A stretch of 64,000 nucleotides of DNA from Periplaneta americana (GCF_040183065.1 NC_091125.1:122858121-122922120); one strand, 5' to 3'. Numbered from the stretch's first letter, positions 1 to 11,030 are shown. The notes: a model not told the origin generated them from the letters alone. Numbers and translations are program-made.

Positions 1-456
1 TAGCATGCTGGATTGCGTCACTTTAGTCAAATTAATAAATTTAGATGGTATGCCGAATTCTGCAATAACTTAAAAAATATATATGATCTGTTGATGGAAT
101 CAAATACCCTTGCCATTGATTCTAGTATCCATGAGTTTCGAGGCCTACCACTTTACATTTTGCATTTCTTATCCTTTTTGTTATAGTTTATAGCTGTCTA
201 CTGCATCACTCTCGATGCTCATGGCTTTAAATACAATAAAATATGTAATAATCATGCAAGTTGGGAGGTTGAAATAACAGGCTAGTAACCACGAGTCAGT
301 GCTGCAGAGTTGAAAGTTTTGTATACCAACTCTGTAGCCCTGTTTTGAGGCTCAAAACGTTCAAAATTGTTTAAAGTGGAAACAAATTACTAAACTTTTC
401 CAGTCCAGCTAATTAATTCGAAATTACTGGTAATTAAATCTAGTTTCTTCACATAC
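1..456. other. CNOT7 intron 4, 5' part
   Basis: Left-edge sequence downstream (on the minus strand) of the exon 4 donor. It is AT-rich and I see no exon, RNA gene or recognisable repeat in it. Confidence 0.5.
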
Positions 457-618
457 CTGTGAAAGGACAACCACTTGATGTTATCCATGAGTACAATGCC
501 CGAGGTCATGAGGAGTTCCGCAAAGTCCAAAGGATCAATTCCTTCTTCCTCATGTTTCTTGAACTGAATTCCTGAATTCTGAAGAAGATCAATGCTGTCC
601 TGTGCATACATGTCTTCC
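457..618 (-). CDS. CNOT7: CNOT7 coding exon 4 (CCR4-NOT deadenylase subunit, partial gene)
   Basis: Internal exon of the CAF1/Pop2 family 3'-5' poly(A) exonuclease, which shortens mRNA tails in the CCR4-NOT complex. The 162-nt exon has an acceptor ending TTGTAG just right of 618 and a donor GTATGT just left of 457. Its first base completes a Ser codon begun by exon 3, and its last two bases start a Ser codon. It encodes residues 118-170 by my numbering, beginning [16 protein letters not shown] and ending NIKWLSFH. The family block [13 protein letters not shown] and the block FAELLMTSG are intact, with no stops. The next exons, carrying the remaining catalytic Asp residues of the DEDD nuclease, must lie left of position 1. 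Recognition is from memory of human and fly orthologues. Confidence 0.95.
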
Positions 619-1778
619 CTACAAGACAGATTATTAAAGGATTATGATTGTGCATGATCTAAATTGAACACTGACAACATTATAACAAATCTGTGATATT
701 TCTGTTACACTAATATTCTTGAATATAGCCTATACAACTGGCGCCAGGGTTTTGGCGTGTGTCCTAGAGTATAATGCCGAGTTTGTGAGCATATGGATAG
801 TGCAGCTGAGAATGGTACCATTCTTATGCACGTCAGATCAGCCATTTGCCAAACACAGTTTTCAAACTGACTGCGGCAAAGGTAAAACACTTGTACTTAA
901 CATTCTCATTACTTATTTCACACACCAAAAACAGTGACGCAGACTGTACCACGTGTTAATATTCTCAGTTTTATATCTCAAATGAACATGATAGCTTGAT
1001 TTTCAATAAATAAAAGAATGTGTACATCACATGCTAGAAAATAAGATATACAAGACAGACAGACAGACAGACAAGACAGAAAGTTATGTAGACAATAAGT
1101 TTCATGGATGGATATATGTGAATGGGTAAGAACATAAATACAGTAAAACCTAGTTTTCATGTTCTCATTTTATAGAAATTTTCATTTTAGAGAACAGTTT
1201 CTAAAGTTCCAATAGAACTATTGTAAAAAGAAAAGTAACTGACGCCTGCTTTTAAGAAATAAGTTTCGATCGATCGATCAATCAATCAATCAATCAATCA
1301 AGAGCATAATGACTCTGTTCTGATCTCACAAGAGCGTGTTTGAAATGAGATAGCAGGTAAAGATACTAAATAAATAATATATAATTAGGTAATACTTTGC
1401 ATCAATTTATTAAGTACTCAAAGTAACCTTCATTAACATCTAACACATAAGCACTTATTAATACTTTTGTGAAGACTTCTTCTAATATTTTCCAACATAA
1501 AGGAATAATAGTAATAGTGCCACATGCCTCACATATTCCTTCATGTTCAGAATGTTATTGATGCCTTCTCAACGTCTTTTCCCTGGTTCACAAAGTGTAT
1601 TAAGACCATATTAAATCTCTGAGGTGTCTGTGTGGTCCAGCACACCAGACTGTCATGCAGAGGGAAAAGGTTGCAGTTAGGAGTTTCTTGGGGTCTGTAT
1701 TATTTTCAAACAATTTGTAACTTCTCTACGATGGTTTAACGGGCTATCATCTGAGTCAAATTGTTGATATCTTTCAAG
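619..1778. other. CNOT7 intron 3 sequence with short microsatellites
   Basis: Non-coding intron. It contains an (ACAG)n run at about 1049-1075 and a CGAT/AATC run at about 1268-1301. At about 1620-1690 a stretch resembling a degenerate tRNA-type SINE head (CACCAGACTGTCATGC) can be seen, too decayed to call. Open frames at 705-937 overlap on both strands and look like chance. Confidence 0.45.
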
Positions 1779-1870
1779 CTTTTGGTTACTAGCTCTGCAG
1801 CCATCTTCAGGGATACTGATGATCATGACAAGATAATCGTCCAGACCTCATAGCTATAGAAACCACTCAC
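1725..1870 (-). mobile_element. Penelope-like element 3' remnant with hammerhead-like core
   Basis: On the minus strand the segment 1812-1779 reads CCTGAAGATGGCTGC followed by a potential GG...CC stem and then AAAAG. This matches the layout CUGANGA, stem II, GAAA of the minimal hammerhead ribozymes known in Penelope-like retroelements, except that the last block is AAAA rather than GAAA. No coding part of a Penelope element is attached. I read it as an old decayed terminal fragment. Confidence 0.4.
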
Positions 1871-2175
1871 TATCTTTCGTGTAGTCCAGATTTGTGTGAG
1901 GTTGCTTCGCACCTCGCATGCATCAGTTCAGAAAAACCAAGGCTTAAATGTTCTGTTTTACTAGTATGGGTACGCTATGGCACTAAAATCGTCCTCCAGT
2001 GGCTTAAGGTGGGAAAGTTGGTGATCAACAGGATCTCCCAACTAGGTTCAATGGACCCATCGACCAACAGCAGGTGTGGTCCTCCAGACATTCTGGGGGT
2101 TGTGTGTGAATGAAGTAGCCACCAAAACATTAAAATATGGTGTTCACTTAAATCGGCTACAACTTGCCATTTAAA
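1871..2175. other. Unassigned sequence, possibly transposon-derived
   Basis: GC-richer patch between two retroelement remnants. Overlapping open frames of about 75 codons exist on both strands (1892-2113 plus, 1975-2211 minus) and neither resembles a protein I know. Probably transposon debris. Confidence 0.3.
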
Positions 2176-2293
2176 TCTCAAAATCTGTGTGTCAGTGGCT
2201 AACCGTGACAATATCTTTGAAAAATATTGGAGTGCAAGAGGTCAAATGACTTTATTGTCAAATGCCTGGCATTAGAAAACAACGACAACAACT
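2176..2293 (+). mobile_element. 3' end of RNase H-bearing non-LTR retrotransposon (short copy)
   Basis: About 118 bp nearly identical to the 3' end of the larger copy at 4766-5573. It covers the final codons (FEKYWSAR, MTLLSNAWH, then TAG) and the ACAACAAC-rich tail. It is strongly 5'-truncated. A third copy of the same end lies at 39484-39617 on the other strand. Confidence 0.75.
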
Positions 2294-2610
2294 AGTAAGG
2301 GTACCAAAGTGCTACAAAGTACTATTTTACTTCGAACTTGCAGTAATTACGTACACTAAGAATTCCATATTCTTTTATGCCTCTCAATGTCTTGTGTATT
2401 AGAATGGTACACTGTATTACATTTTTGAACAGTCCTTCAAGAAGTTAAATGATTCCCTGAATAAAAAGTGCATGTTACCATTTGAAGAAATGAAATCATT
2501 ACTCGTATCTCCTTTATGAACAAGGTTATGAAAAAGATATGCCAATAGTATTACTTCGCCATTGTACTTAAACAACTTTTGTTTTAAACAATTTTTCATT
2601 TGGCACTTAA

Positions 2611-2950
2611 AGGGGACACTATGGTGAAATAATGCTGAAAAATTAAGAAAATCGATTTAAAAATTTATTGTGGCCCTCTATTTAGACAGAGCTCAAAAAG
2701 CTAATTAATTTATGTTCCCACGACTATTTTCAAGCTTTTGAGCTAATATGAATTAAAAATTGTGACGCAAGGAGCCTCTTTAGTGACGTCAATATAAAAT
2801 ACATTTAAAAAATATCATTTCAAAATGATTAGCCCTAATGGCACAAAATTTTGTACAGTTGATCGTATTGTAGGTATGTTTATGTAGTTTAAAATTCATA
2901 AATTTTGGATGAAAATTGTAAAAGTTTTAAAACTCGCAGAAGTGTCCCCT
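2611..2950. mobile_element. 340-bp MITE, PIF/Harbinger-like, TAA target duplication
   Basis: Terminal inverted repeats AGGGGACACT (2611-2620) and AGTGTCCCCT (2941-2950) are exact complements. They are flanked by TAA at 2608-2610 and TAA at 2951-2953. A 3-bp TWA duplication is typical of PIF/Harbinger elements. The interior is non-coding and AT-rich and carries a TGACGTCA-like site followed by ATATAAAAT near 2784-2800. Confidence 0.75.
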
Positions 2951-2953
2951 TAA

Positions 2954-3436
2954 ATGAAACAAGTTACAATCTTAAAATATGTAGCAGTTAACTGCACTAA
3001 CATGTTATTGAACTTATAAGATTTATTACAGCAAAATACATGTTTCACTAGTAACATCATTCTAAACAAATGTCACCATTTCGTACTTCAAAGCCACATG
3101 TGTCTCACATTCATGTGAGGAGGGGTCTTTTGTCTTGCATCGTCTTTATTATTCCGAAGGTCATTTCGTAATACGTCTTTATGAAAGATATAAATAACAT
3201 CAGTTATGCTGGTTAACATCATCCTTGCTTTAAAATGCAGAACTCCGTTCGTAGTATTTGTAAGTTACTATGTGCGTATAAGAAGGCATGTTGAGTGCTA
3301 TGAAAAATGAAGTGTTGTGTATTAGATCCAACCAATCAACACGAACTTGAACATGGAAATAAATCACGTGACACTGGTGTTAAGTGTAATTTGGTGTATA
3401 CACATGTTATCAACAATGCATAATTAGTAGAGAGAG

Positions 3437-3468
<32 letters not shown>

Positions 3469-4317
3469 CGAACTGATAAAATCAATAATAATGAAGGTTT
3501 CATATATATGCCATCTTTTCTGGTGAAGAACTTATGAATTTGCATTAGGCCTACTCAACTTTGAATATTCAGACGGTAAGTGTCCTAAATTTTAATAAAA
3601 TATCTAAGCAAGAAAAAAAAATCTGTTATTTAAACAGCATATAATAGAATGGCATGTTTTGAATTTCAATGCTGCATTGCAAGAAGATATACAGGATGTA
3701 AGTAAGGGGTATAAGTGCCATCTTTTTCACAGTATACAGAATAAAAAAATGTTCATACAACATAGGGTCAAAACTTTATAGTTTTCCCAGAAAAAAAAAA
3801 TTTCTTTCCTTATTTTATTTGCGTTATACTGCTTATATCGTTAGTAAAATTACGAAAACAATTACATCAGTAAATATATCTAGCAAAGAGTTAATATTAG
3901 TTTAAATAAATAATATTATTTTGTGTGTTCTATTACGTTTTCGTGAAATTAAATAATAATGCATGCTTAAATTTGTTAATATTCTGCGTGAGAGACGTGG
4001 CAACATGTTCAGCAGGATTCATGCAGCCAACGTACAGCTCAGCTGTGAGTTCAAACTCCCTGTCCATAAGTCTCATGCCGAGCAGATGGCAGTTCCTAGT
4101 ACAGGTATTCGATAAACAACTTACAATGTCATTCACAGTTCAGAAATATCATTGTTATTAATTTATGGAGAAAGTCGTCGTAATTCAAGTGCGGCAAGAA
4201 GGATTTACCGTCAATGTTTTCCGCAAAAAAGGTTACCTAAACGGCGAATTTTGTAGCAGTTTCTCAACGATTATTAGAATCTGAGTCTTTTACCCCGTTT
4301 CGAAAATTACACAACCA
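2954..4317. other. CNOT7 intron 3, AT-rich
   Basis: Contains a poly-A run at about 3442-3468 and several shorter A/T runs. Open frames on both strands at 3925-4161 and 3933-4136 cover a GC-richer patch (about 3985-4120) that could be a retrogene or transposon relic. I could not assign it. Confidence 0.35.
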
Positions 4318-4630
4318 GAAATTTCTTTAAAAATGATACTGCTTTACGGAAGCGGGAGGGATCAAAATTTTGCATTAGAAAAAAGATTCTGTGATTTTCT
4401 GCAGTAAACCATTATTGTTTCTTTTTTAGACGTACAATTAAAAAATGGAGCAATATTTTTAAATCAAATGGAAATTTCTTAAAAAATGATACTGCTTTAT
4501 GAAGTGGGAGAGATTAAAATTTTGCATTAGAAAAAAAGTTCCTGCGATTTTGTGCAGTAAACCATTATTGTTTCTTTTTCAGATGTACAATTAAAAAATG
4601 GAGCAATATTTTAAAATCAAATGAAAATTT
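4318..4630. repeat. Tandem duplication, 153-bp unit, two copies
   Basis: GAAATTTCTT at 4318 recurs at 4471. The following sequence (ATGATACTGCTTTA, then GCATTAGAAAAAA, then GTAAACCATTATTG, then GGAGCAATATTTT) repeats with scattered substitutions. A third partial start is seen at about 4623. Confidence 0.85.
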
Positions 4631-4765
4631 ACCATAATGTTCTATTAATGAGATTGAAAGTTTGTATTTGCTGCGCGTTTTATGTAAACAACAGTTGTCC
4701 TGGTCCAACCCTGCATTAGAACAGAGCATCTATTTTGTACACGTATGTCTGTACTTGCTTGAGCT

Positions 4766-5573
4766 CAAAACTGGCTTCATTTATACACCGACGGATCCTT
4801 GATCTTCAGAGAACAAGGTGTCGGTGCAGGTGTTACGTGCTGTCTCTTCTCACTTTATAGATCTCTTGGATATGGAACAACAAGTTTTGATGGTGAAATC
4901 ATTGCAATAAGTGAATGTCTCAGGAATCTTCTATGCCACATCAATAAATTTAGGAATGCAGTTATATTGTCAGACTCCAAAGCAGCTATTCTATCAATCG
5001 TCTCTAAACACACACCTTCATCTCAAACAGCAGAAATAACTAAAATGCTCTCTCAATTAATATCACTCAATAAAAGAATTGTATTCCAATGGATACCATC
5101 TCATTGTGGAATCCTGGGAAACGAGAATGCGGATGCACTAGCAAAGAAGGGCAGCACTGCTACTTACAGACCTGTTACTAAATCTACATATTACTCTGTG
5201 AAAAGATTTATTAAATCTACATACTTAGACTTCAACAAACAAAATTTGATAACACTATCTCAAGGGAAAAAATGGAACTCTCTGCTTCATAATCCACAGT
5301 TAATTCCCGATTTACCACGAAAATCGTCTGTAGCTGCATTTAGATTGGCAACAGGCCATGACTGTTTGGCCAAACACCTGCATAGAATTGGAATATATCA
5401 GTCCCCTAACTGCCCATTGTGCAACTCAAACCAAGAAATGGATTCGGAACACCTCAAAATCTGTGCTTCAGTGGCTGGTCACGATAATATCTTTGAAAAA
5501 TATTGGAGTGCAAGAGATCAAATGACTTTATTGTCAAACGCCTGGCATTAGAAAACAAAAACAACATCAACTC
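4766..5573 (+). mobile_element. 5'-truncated non-LTR retrotransposon, RNase H domain and C-terminus
   Basis: The frame is open from about 4763 to the TAG at 5551 (about 262 codons). It begins inside the RNase H fold with LYTDGS and also carries FDGEIIAISE, ILSDSKAA and GNENADALAKKG, so the four acidic residues of RNase H1-type enzymes are visible. A C-terminal Cys-rich block (CPLCNSNQEMDSEHLKIC) resembles the zinc-knuckle-like tail of I/R1/Jockey-group elements. GCTTGAGCT occurs at 4757-4765 and again at 5574-5582, a 9-bp target-site duplication that defines the insertion. The tail is AAAACAAAAACAACATCAAC. Endonuclease and reverse transcriptase are missing, so the copy cannot move autonomously. 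It lies inside CNOT7 intron 3 in antisense orientation to the host gene. Confidence 0.9.
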
Positions 5574-5843
5574 GCTTGAGCTGTACTGTGTACTTGTAAA
5601 CTCCCTCCTCCCCATCCAGCAACATTGTCAAACGTCTAATATTGTAAACTTTAATAGTTAAACATTGCAATTAGAAAAAAAATTGTAAGGACATTTTTTC
5701 TTCCTTATGAAATGAATAATCATCAGTTAAAATAATGGCACTTACACCCTGTATATTAGAGTTTTAACCCTTGGTGGTCATGTAAATACACTATAGGCCA
5801 CCATTCCCAGATTTTTAGTAACTAGTGCAGTGCATGTTAAGTG

Positions 5844-5844
<1 letters not shown>

Positions 5845-5898
<54 letters not shown>
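5845..5898. repeat. (AAT)n microsatellite
   Basis: Uninterrupted AAT trinucleotide run. Confidence 0.95.
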
Positions 5899-5944
5899 TC
5901 ATCCAAACAAGTATAAGACCCAATGCCCGTTATGGTCTCAGTGA

Positions 5945-6200
5945 GTCATTCTCGGTCCACATCTTTTTTTGGACGGCCTAAAGATCTCTTGCCTTGGGGA
6001 CAGTATTTTTGTTACTGAACATAATAGGCAAAGCTCAATTACAATGTTCAAGACTGAAGCATAGCTTTTGGAAGTTTATTCCAATTCAGACTATCTGGAT
6101 GGATAATAATAACAACAATAAGAGTCCACATTTTTTTGGATGGCCTAAAGATCTCTTCCCTTGGGGACAGTATTTTTATTTATTTATTTGATTTGTTACT
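5945..6200. repeat. Direct repeat of about 55 bp flanking AAC-rich sequence
   Basis: A block containing TCCACAT, then GGCCTAAAGATCTCTT, then CCTTGGGGACAGTATTTTT at about 5956-6011 recurs at about 6124-6178. Both copies end near TTTGTTACTGAA and an AAT tract. Probably the end of an unidentified retroposon present twice. Confidence 0.65.
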
Positions 6201-6213
6201 GAAAGTAACAGGC

Positions 6214-6214
6214 C

Positions 6215-6286
<72 letters not shown>
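6214..6286. repeat. (AAT)n microsatellite
   Basis: Perfect AAT run of over 20 units. Confidence 0.95.
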
Positions 6287-6290
<4 letters not shown>

Positions 6291-6353
6291 TAATCCTAAT
6301 ATGATTATGATACTGAAAACCTATTCAAAATTTAGTGAAACAATGTTACTTAC

Positions 6354-6547
6354 GATAAATTAAATTTAAAATTGAATTGCCAGGTAGTGTATCCGAGTGG
6401 TGTTTTGCCATTCTCATCCAGGAAAGTCAGGCCAAGTTGAATAATCCTCAGAAGGTCGACATTGCAACGAAGCAGCTGGTATTGGTAGTCTGCAGTGCTT
6501 CGGAATTCTCCTATTGGTCTTGCCACTACTCCAGGAAACTCGGTGTC
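6354..6547 (-). CDS. CNOT7: CNOT7 coding exon 3 (catalytic DxE motif)
   Basis: 194-nt internal exon. The acceptor is TTAG just right of 6547 and the donor GTAAGT just left of 6354. It is in phase 0 at its start and leaves two bases (TC) to be completed by exon 4. It encodes residues 53-116: DTEFPGVVARPIGEF, then an uninterrupted run through LLRCNVDLLRIIQLGLTF to TTWQFNFKFNL. The opening DTE supplies the first two acidic residues of the DEDD deadenylase active site (Asp40 and Glu42 in human CNOT7). No stops or frameshifts are present. Conservation is so strong that constraint on a functional gene is the natural reading. Confidence 0.97.
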
Positions 6548-7330
6548 CTAAGCATCACAAAACAACTGTTTAGTTATCGGCAATTGCAGAGAACATGAGT
6601 ATGAGAACAATATTTACTTTTGGCATAATTACTGTTACATAAAGAGCATTTGTTTGATAAGTTATTGCTATAATTCTCCAATTTCAACTTAATGAAACGA
6701 AAAATTAGAAGAGTAAAACATATTTTTCAACTACATTTTCACATAAATCAGCAGTCATCAGCACAGTGCAATTTCGGGCTAGCGTCTCTTCAAAGCAAGC
6801 ACACTGGTGCATTCATGGCTACTGGGTAAGCAGGAGGGGTAGTGGCGACTCTGTTGGATTAAACACACAAATATCCAAGCCCTAATAATGGTAATATTAA
6901 TGACAGTAAGTCCCGTTTGAATACTGAAATATGAATGCATAATATCTCAAATTCACTATATTCTTCTACAAATGAGTCGGGTTGTTTATACTCGTTGTGT
7001 TAATCAGTACTGTTGATATAAGACATGACACCGCTTGACATTACAAGTATTGATTGTGTACAAAAAGGATATATTCAACACAAGGCTTTCCGCCTGGGTA
7101 TTAATTGGATACATAGACTGTCAATTCGCACGAGCGATAAACATAAACATCTGTCTGCTCATCATAAGAAACATTCACAATCACCAAGAACCATTCGAAC
7201 ACAAAAATCACACTGTGACAAAATCACTATCATCTGTCACAGTGATTTTTTCGGAGCTGTTATGGCAAAACACTGTCACACAATATTCAGACTTACATTT
7301 ACATTTATTTTATCTATGTTATTTATGTTA
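6548..7330. other. CNOT7 intron 2, no feature seen
   Basis: AT-rich intron between exon 3 and an antisense LINE tail. A small inverted repeat around 7196-7250 (ATCACTGTGACAAAA against TGTCACAGTGAT) is the only structure noted. The reading frame starting at 7025 is mostly chance sequence fused to the LINE fragment. Confidence 0.5.
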
Positions 7331-7589
7331 TGTTTCAGATGGGCAGGGTATGTAGCATATATGGGCGAATCCAGAAATACATACAGGGTATTTGTTGGGA
7401 GACTGGAGGGAAAAAGACCTTTGGGAAGGCCGAGACATAGATGGGAAGATAATATTAAAATGCATTTGAGGGAGGTGGGATATGATGATAGAGACTGGAT
7501 TAATCTTGCTCAGGATAGGGACAAATGGCAGGCTTATGTGAGGGAGGCAATGAACCTCCGGGTTCCTTAAAAGCCAGTAAGTAAGTAAG
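7331..7589 (+). mobile_element. RTE-like non-LTR retrotransposon 3' end
   Basis: Encodes the C-terminal domain common to several copies here: RWAGYVAYMGESRNTYRV, RPLGRPRHRWEDNIKM, LREVGYDDRDWINLAQDRD, MNLRVP, then stop. It is followed by AAAAGCCA and a (GTAA)n tail. TATGTTATTT follows the tail (7590-7599) and also occurs just upstream (7315-7324), a possible target duplication. The reverse transcriptase is missing. Confidence 0.85.
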
Positions 7590-7599
7590 TATGTTATTT

Positions 7600-8493
7600 T
7601 ATTACTGTCCACACAAACTACAGTAACTATAAAAATGCACTTAATTAGTGAGTATTAAACATTATGGTAAACAGTGACAAACACAGTAAACAAATATTGC
7701 GGTTAGAAACTACATTTTTGTTAAATCTTAAATTATGAATTTTTAATGAATTCATCAGCCTCATTGCTCTAAGGCTGTTAATACATAATTGTTCATATTA
7801 CAATTAAATGAATTAATTTACCAATGAATTTACAATTAACACATTATTTATAATTGACATTGCAATACATAACAACGTTTTTCTCTAATTTTCTATTGTG
7901 AAACTTTGCCTTTTCTTAGACAGAACCATTTTATAAGCGAAAAAAAAAATCTTCCCAATGATATGGAAGCAACAGATGCATATTTAAATCTAGCAATATT
8001 TGCCATGCTGATTTCTTCAGGGAGAACTACATTCTCCCGAATCATCACATTCCTACTGTCTGTTCAAGTGCTCAACAAAACCAGACAACTTCCAGAAATT
8101 TCTTCATTCCTACAACCAAACTATTACAGGATATTTAAACCATACCCACCCCACGATATTCAAAACTTTCTTTTTCACTGCTATATGAAAATTTAAAAAA
8201 ATATATGTAACACATAGAAATAGGCAATTTTAGGCTCTAAAACCTTAAAAATAGGTCTGAATGGGCAAAATAGACATTTTTAGGCACCATAAAACCACTT
8301 TCAAACGTACAAAATATGAAGATATTTAACAAATTTAACTTATTTCTATAGAAAAAAAAATAGGCATTTAACCTGAAATCTGAGGTTTACTATGACACAG
8401 TACAGACACAAGCGCACACACACAAATTTCTGTGAAACCTTAATAAATTACAGCAATAATCGAACTGTACCTACAAGTTATTCAATTACTAAC
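7600..8493. other. CNOT7 intron 2, AT-rich with short TAGGCA motifs
   Basis: No gene seen. Around 8215-8365 there are several dispersed copies of ATAGGCA and TTTTAGGC, suggesting an old non-autonomous repeat. The open frame 7906-8196 is not recognisable. Confidence 0.4.
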
Positions 8494-8633
8494 CATTGCT
8501 ACGTAGTGATATTGCTGCACCACCTGACGAATGGTACGGAATTCTTCTTCCAAGTTGTGGCCCCAGACATCTCGAATTCCACATTCTTCATTACTCGGGA
8601 TGTTGGTATGACCACTATGTGAGCTACTACTGC
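8494..8633 (-). CDS. CNOT7: CNOT7 coding exon 2
   Basis: 140-nt exon with acceptor ACATGTAG just right of 8633 and donor GTTAGT just left of 8494. Two bases (GC) complete the Gly codon begun by the start exon, then 46 codons follow: a Ser-rich stretch SSSSHSGHTNIPSN, then ECGIRDVWGHNLEEEF and RQVVQQYHYVAM. The block from ECGIRDVW to HYVAM is the N-terminal segment of insect Pop2/Caf1 and leads directly into the DTEF motif of exon 3. The Ser-rich linker is longer than in the human protein, where the start is closer to the nuclease domain. Confidence 0.95.
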
Positions 8634-8930
8634 CTACATGTAGAAGAAATAATTACGTTATTTACAATAAATAATATCTGAATAAGATCAGGTTGTAAAT
8701 ATAGGTACAAATGTCAAGCAAACAATTATCAACATCAGACGTAAAGAAGTGCAATGTCTCTTCTGATCAGGCACTGAATTCTGGATGCATATAGAAAAGA
8801 TGAAGGTATACTGTAAAAGTCTTAAGATACTTAATGACGATTTAACAATTGTAGAAGTTATTTAGCACTGAATGAGAATGCTGAAATTACGAACTGAAAT
8901 CATGTTGAAGATAATGATCAGAGCCGGTGT
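8634..8930. other. CNOT7 intron 1, no feature seen
   Basis: Short AT-rich stretch upstream of exon 2. It includes the pyrimidine tract of the exon 2 acceptor (about 8636-8660 on the minus strand). Confidence 0.5.
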
Positions 8931-9085
8931 TATGGTACTAACCTGACATTTGTGTGAAGGGGCTGAGGAAAAGCACGAGAACTTCACTGAGGAAAGTTGT
9001 ATACCCAGCTGGGAATCAAATCAAGAACTTCCAGAACATAAAGCAGCAGTGCTAGCCACTACACTGCAACACTCAGCATGTATCA
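8931..9085 (-). mobile_element. Probable tRNA-derived SINE, decayed
   Basis: On the minus strand, AGTGGCTAGCACTGCTGC resembles a tRNA A-box region. TTGATTTGATTCCCAGC, about 30 nt further on, resembles a B box. The body ends in CCTGACATTTGTGTGAAGG-like sequence. No intact cloverleaf can be folded. Confidence 0.45.
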
Positions 9086-10164
9086 ATTGCAGCAGTTAGT
9101 CAGCACCAAATGAGAAACTGTAGGATGAACATCTGTAAAGGATGTGAAAGGTAGCCTGCAGTAAGGTACTGTCCTCACATTTCTGGAGGGACTGAAGAGA
9201 ATACGAGGGGATAAAAGGGAATTCAACTGCATCAAGGTAATCAAGTGAAGAAGTTTAGAATCCGCGTATTTACAAAGAAGATGTTTTAATCTTTCTGAAC
9301 TTTGAAATCCAATTTGTTGAATGCTGCAGACAGAAATTAACAAAACAAAATTTATTTATATTGCTGTAAAAAACTATGTTAAAAAGTAAATAATGGTAAC
9401 AAAAAAAGAGACAAAATATTTACTGATAATGAAGAATAAAGAATACGAAAAGAAAGAAACAACATATATATTCTAATCTTCACAAGATTTTAAGCATTTC
9501 AACCCAATAATTGGATTAATTAGATATCAGAAAAAGCATGATGATAGTAATATACCTTATGAAGAGAATTTATTTTATCAAATTGTCATTTCAAGAAACA
9601 TTCTTTACCTAAAATAGTGGGAAGTAATTTGTATACACCACTGGATGTCTCTCAAGGCCACTAAGTCTGATAGTGACCAGACATCTCCCAGTAAATTGTA
9701 AACAACTGAAAAAGGATGTAGGAGATTCGTGGAATCCCTGTAATTGCGTAGAACGTTTAAGTGGTTGGTGGTTATGTGATTTCAAATAATCGTAGATCAC
9801 TGCTTGATGAGAATAATCTTAGCATAATCATAAAACAAAAACCTTACCTGTTATTATTTATAATAAACATTTGAAATGACGACCTTCTGTACACCTTACT
9901 CACATTTCTCTAATAATGTACCTCAAAATTTTGGAGCTCTTCATGTGAAATGTTAAGAATTTATTTCGATTTAATACATTCTTGTGGCTCAACAAACTTT
10001 ATTAAACTTGCTCATATTGTAACAAATGATGCAATGACTTCCACTAATTAGCATACAGTGCTGACTTAAGGGATGACTACAGCAATGATTAGGTATAATT
10101 TATTCTTGAACAATGTCAAAGTACAGAAGTTGCATTGCAGACTCTTATTTTTGTCTTAAATACT
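9086..10164. other. CNOT7 intron 1, no feature seen
   Basis: AT-rich. Open frames at 9083-9343 and 9609-9800 (minus) resemble no known protein and carry no domain signature. Confidence 0.45.
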
Positions 10165-10172
10165 GTTTAAAC

Positions 10173-11022
10173 CAGGCCTGCACAAGGTTTGCACTCTCTG
10201 AGCTGGCTCACAGCTCATGAGCGGAATGCAGAAATGAATTGCGCTCTGTATAAGGGGGGACTGGAAGAAGGGGTAATCTCGTACAAAATATGCACAAAAG
10301 GAAGTACTATTACGAGTGTTTATGAAATGAATTCCCGTTCAGTATTTGCAAAACTATCTTGGACTATTATTAATTAATAAAGAAATATTTATTTTACAGA
10401 AATAATAGAAATTCTATAGCTACATAAATGTACAATATCATTTTGTTATATTTTCATTTATCAGTACATCAAAACGAGGTTTTATGCTGTTGGCAGCTGA
10501 AAGGAACAATAGCCTACTGATTGTAATGAAACATCAGTTACAGATGTCCGATGTCTGCCTTTATTAAAGTTGATTATAGAAAACAGTTGCTCACAAATAT
10601 AAATGTTGAGCCAAACATAGCAATCATTTTCACAGCCAACCTGTGTAGTCGTGGATATTAGTGATAATGTTTAGTCTTGTAAAACTCAACCAGGCTAGTA
10701 GTATTATTCAAACGATCTTTAGCCCTTAGGTCACACTGAAGATCAATAAGTTCGAGCTGTAAATCGTTAAATGTTATTTTCCGTCTTTTAGATTCCTCCA
10801 TACTGTACTGTAGCAGTAGGTAAGCAACGTGAAACAGTTACTGAGAATAGGCCTACACACTGCACTCCACTAGATAACTGAGTGGTCGTTTCCCTCTCCT
10901 CTACCTATAGTAAGTCTATATCATTCTGACGTATCTTCCTCTCCGTTTCGGCGAGCGGTAAACACGGCTCTCCCGCTCCAAAGGAGTGTGCGCACTCAAT
11001 GAGCGCTGTTTGTGCAGGTATG
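10173..11022. mobile_element. hAT-family DNA transposon, 850 bp, defective
   Basis: Terminal repeats CAGGCCTGCACAA (left) and TTGTGCAGGTATG (right) are inverted with two mismatches. They are flanked by an exact 8-bp duplication GTTTAAAC at 10165-10172 and 11023-11030. An 8-bp target duplication and CA...TG-type ends are diagnostic of hAT elements. The interior carries a decayed transposase C-terminus on the minus strand. It is inserted in CNOT7 intron 1. Confidence 0.9.
10440..10801 (-). pseudogene. hAT transposase C-terminal fragment
   Basis: The minus strand from ATG at 10801 reads ITFNDLQLELIDLQCDLRAK and LVEFYKTKHYH, then a stop. It continues as YPRLHRLAVKMIAMFGSTFI and, after frameshift, a CEQLFS-like block. 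This is the end of the hAT transposase that precedes and includes the dimerisation region, as in the GTF2I-repeat/ZBED-like transposases. Several stops and a frameshift make it non-functional. Confidence 0.75.
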
Positions 11023-11030
11023 GTTTAAAC

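Noticed and set aside
3933..4161. Opposing frames at 3.9-4.2 kb as a host exon
   Set aside because: No recognisable domain, and the patch lies inside CNOT7 intron 3. It could be a relic but I cannot support a gene.
7025..7330. Upstream part of the 181-codon frame as a gene
   Set aside because: Only the portion from about 7331 resembles a LINE; the rest is intronic sequence that happens to be open.
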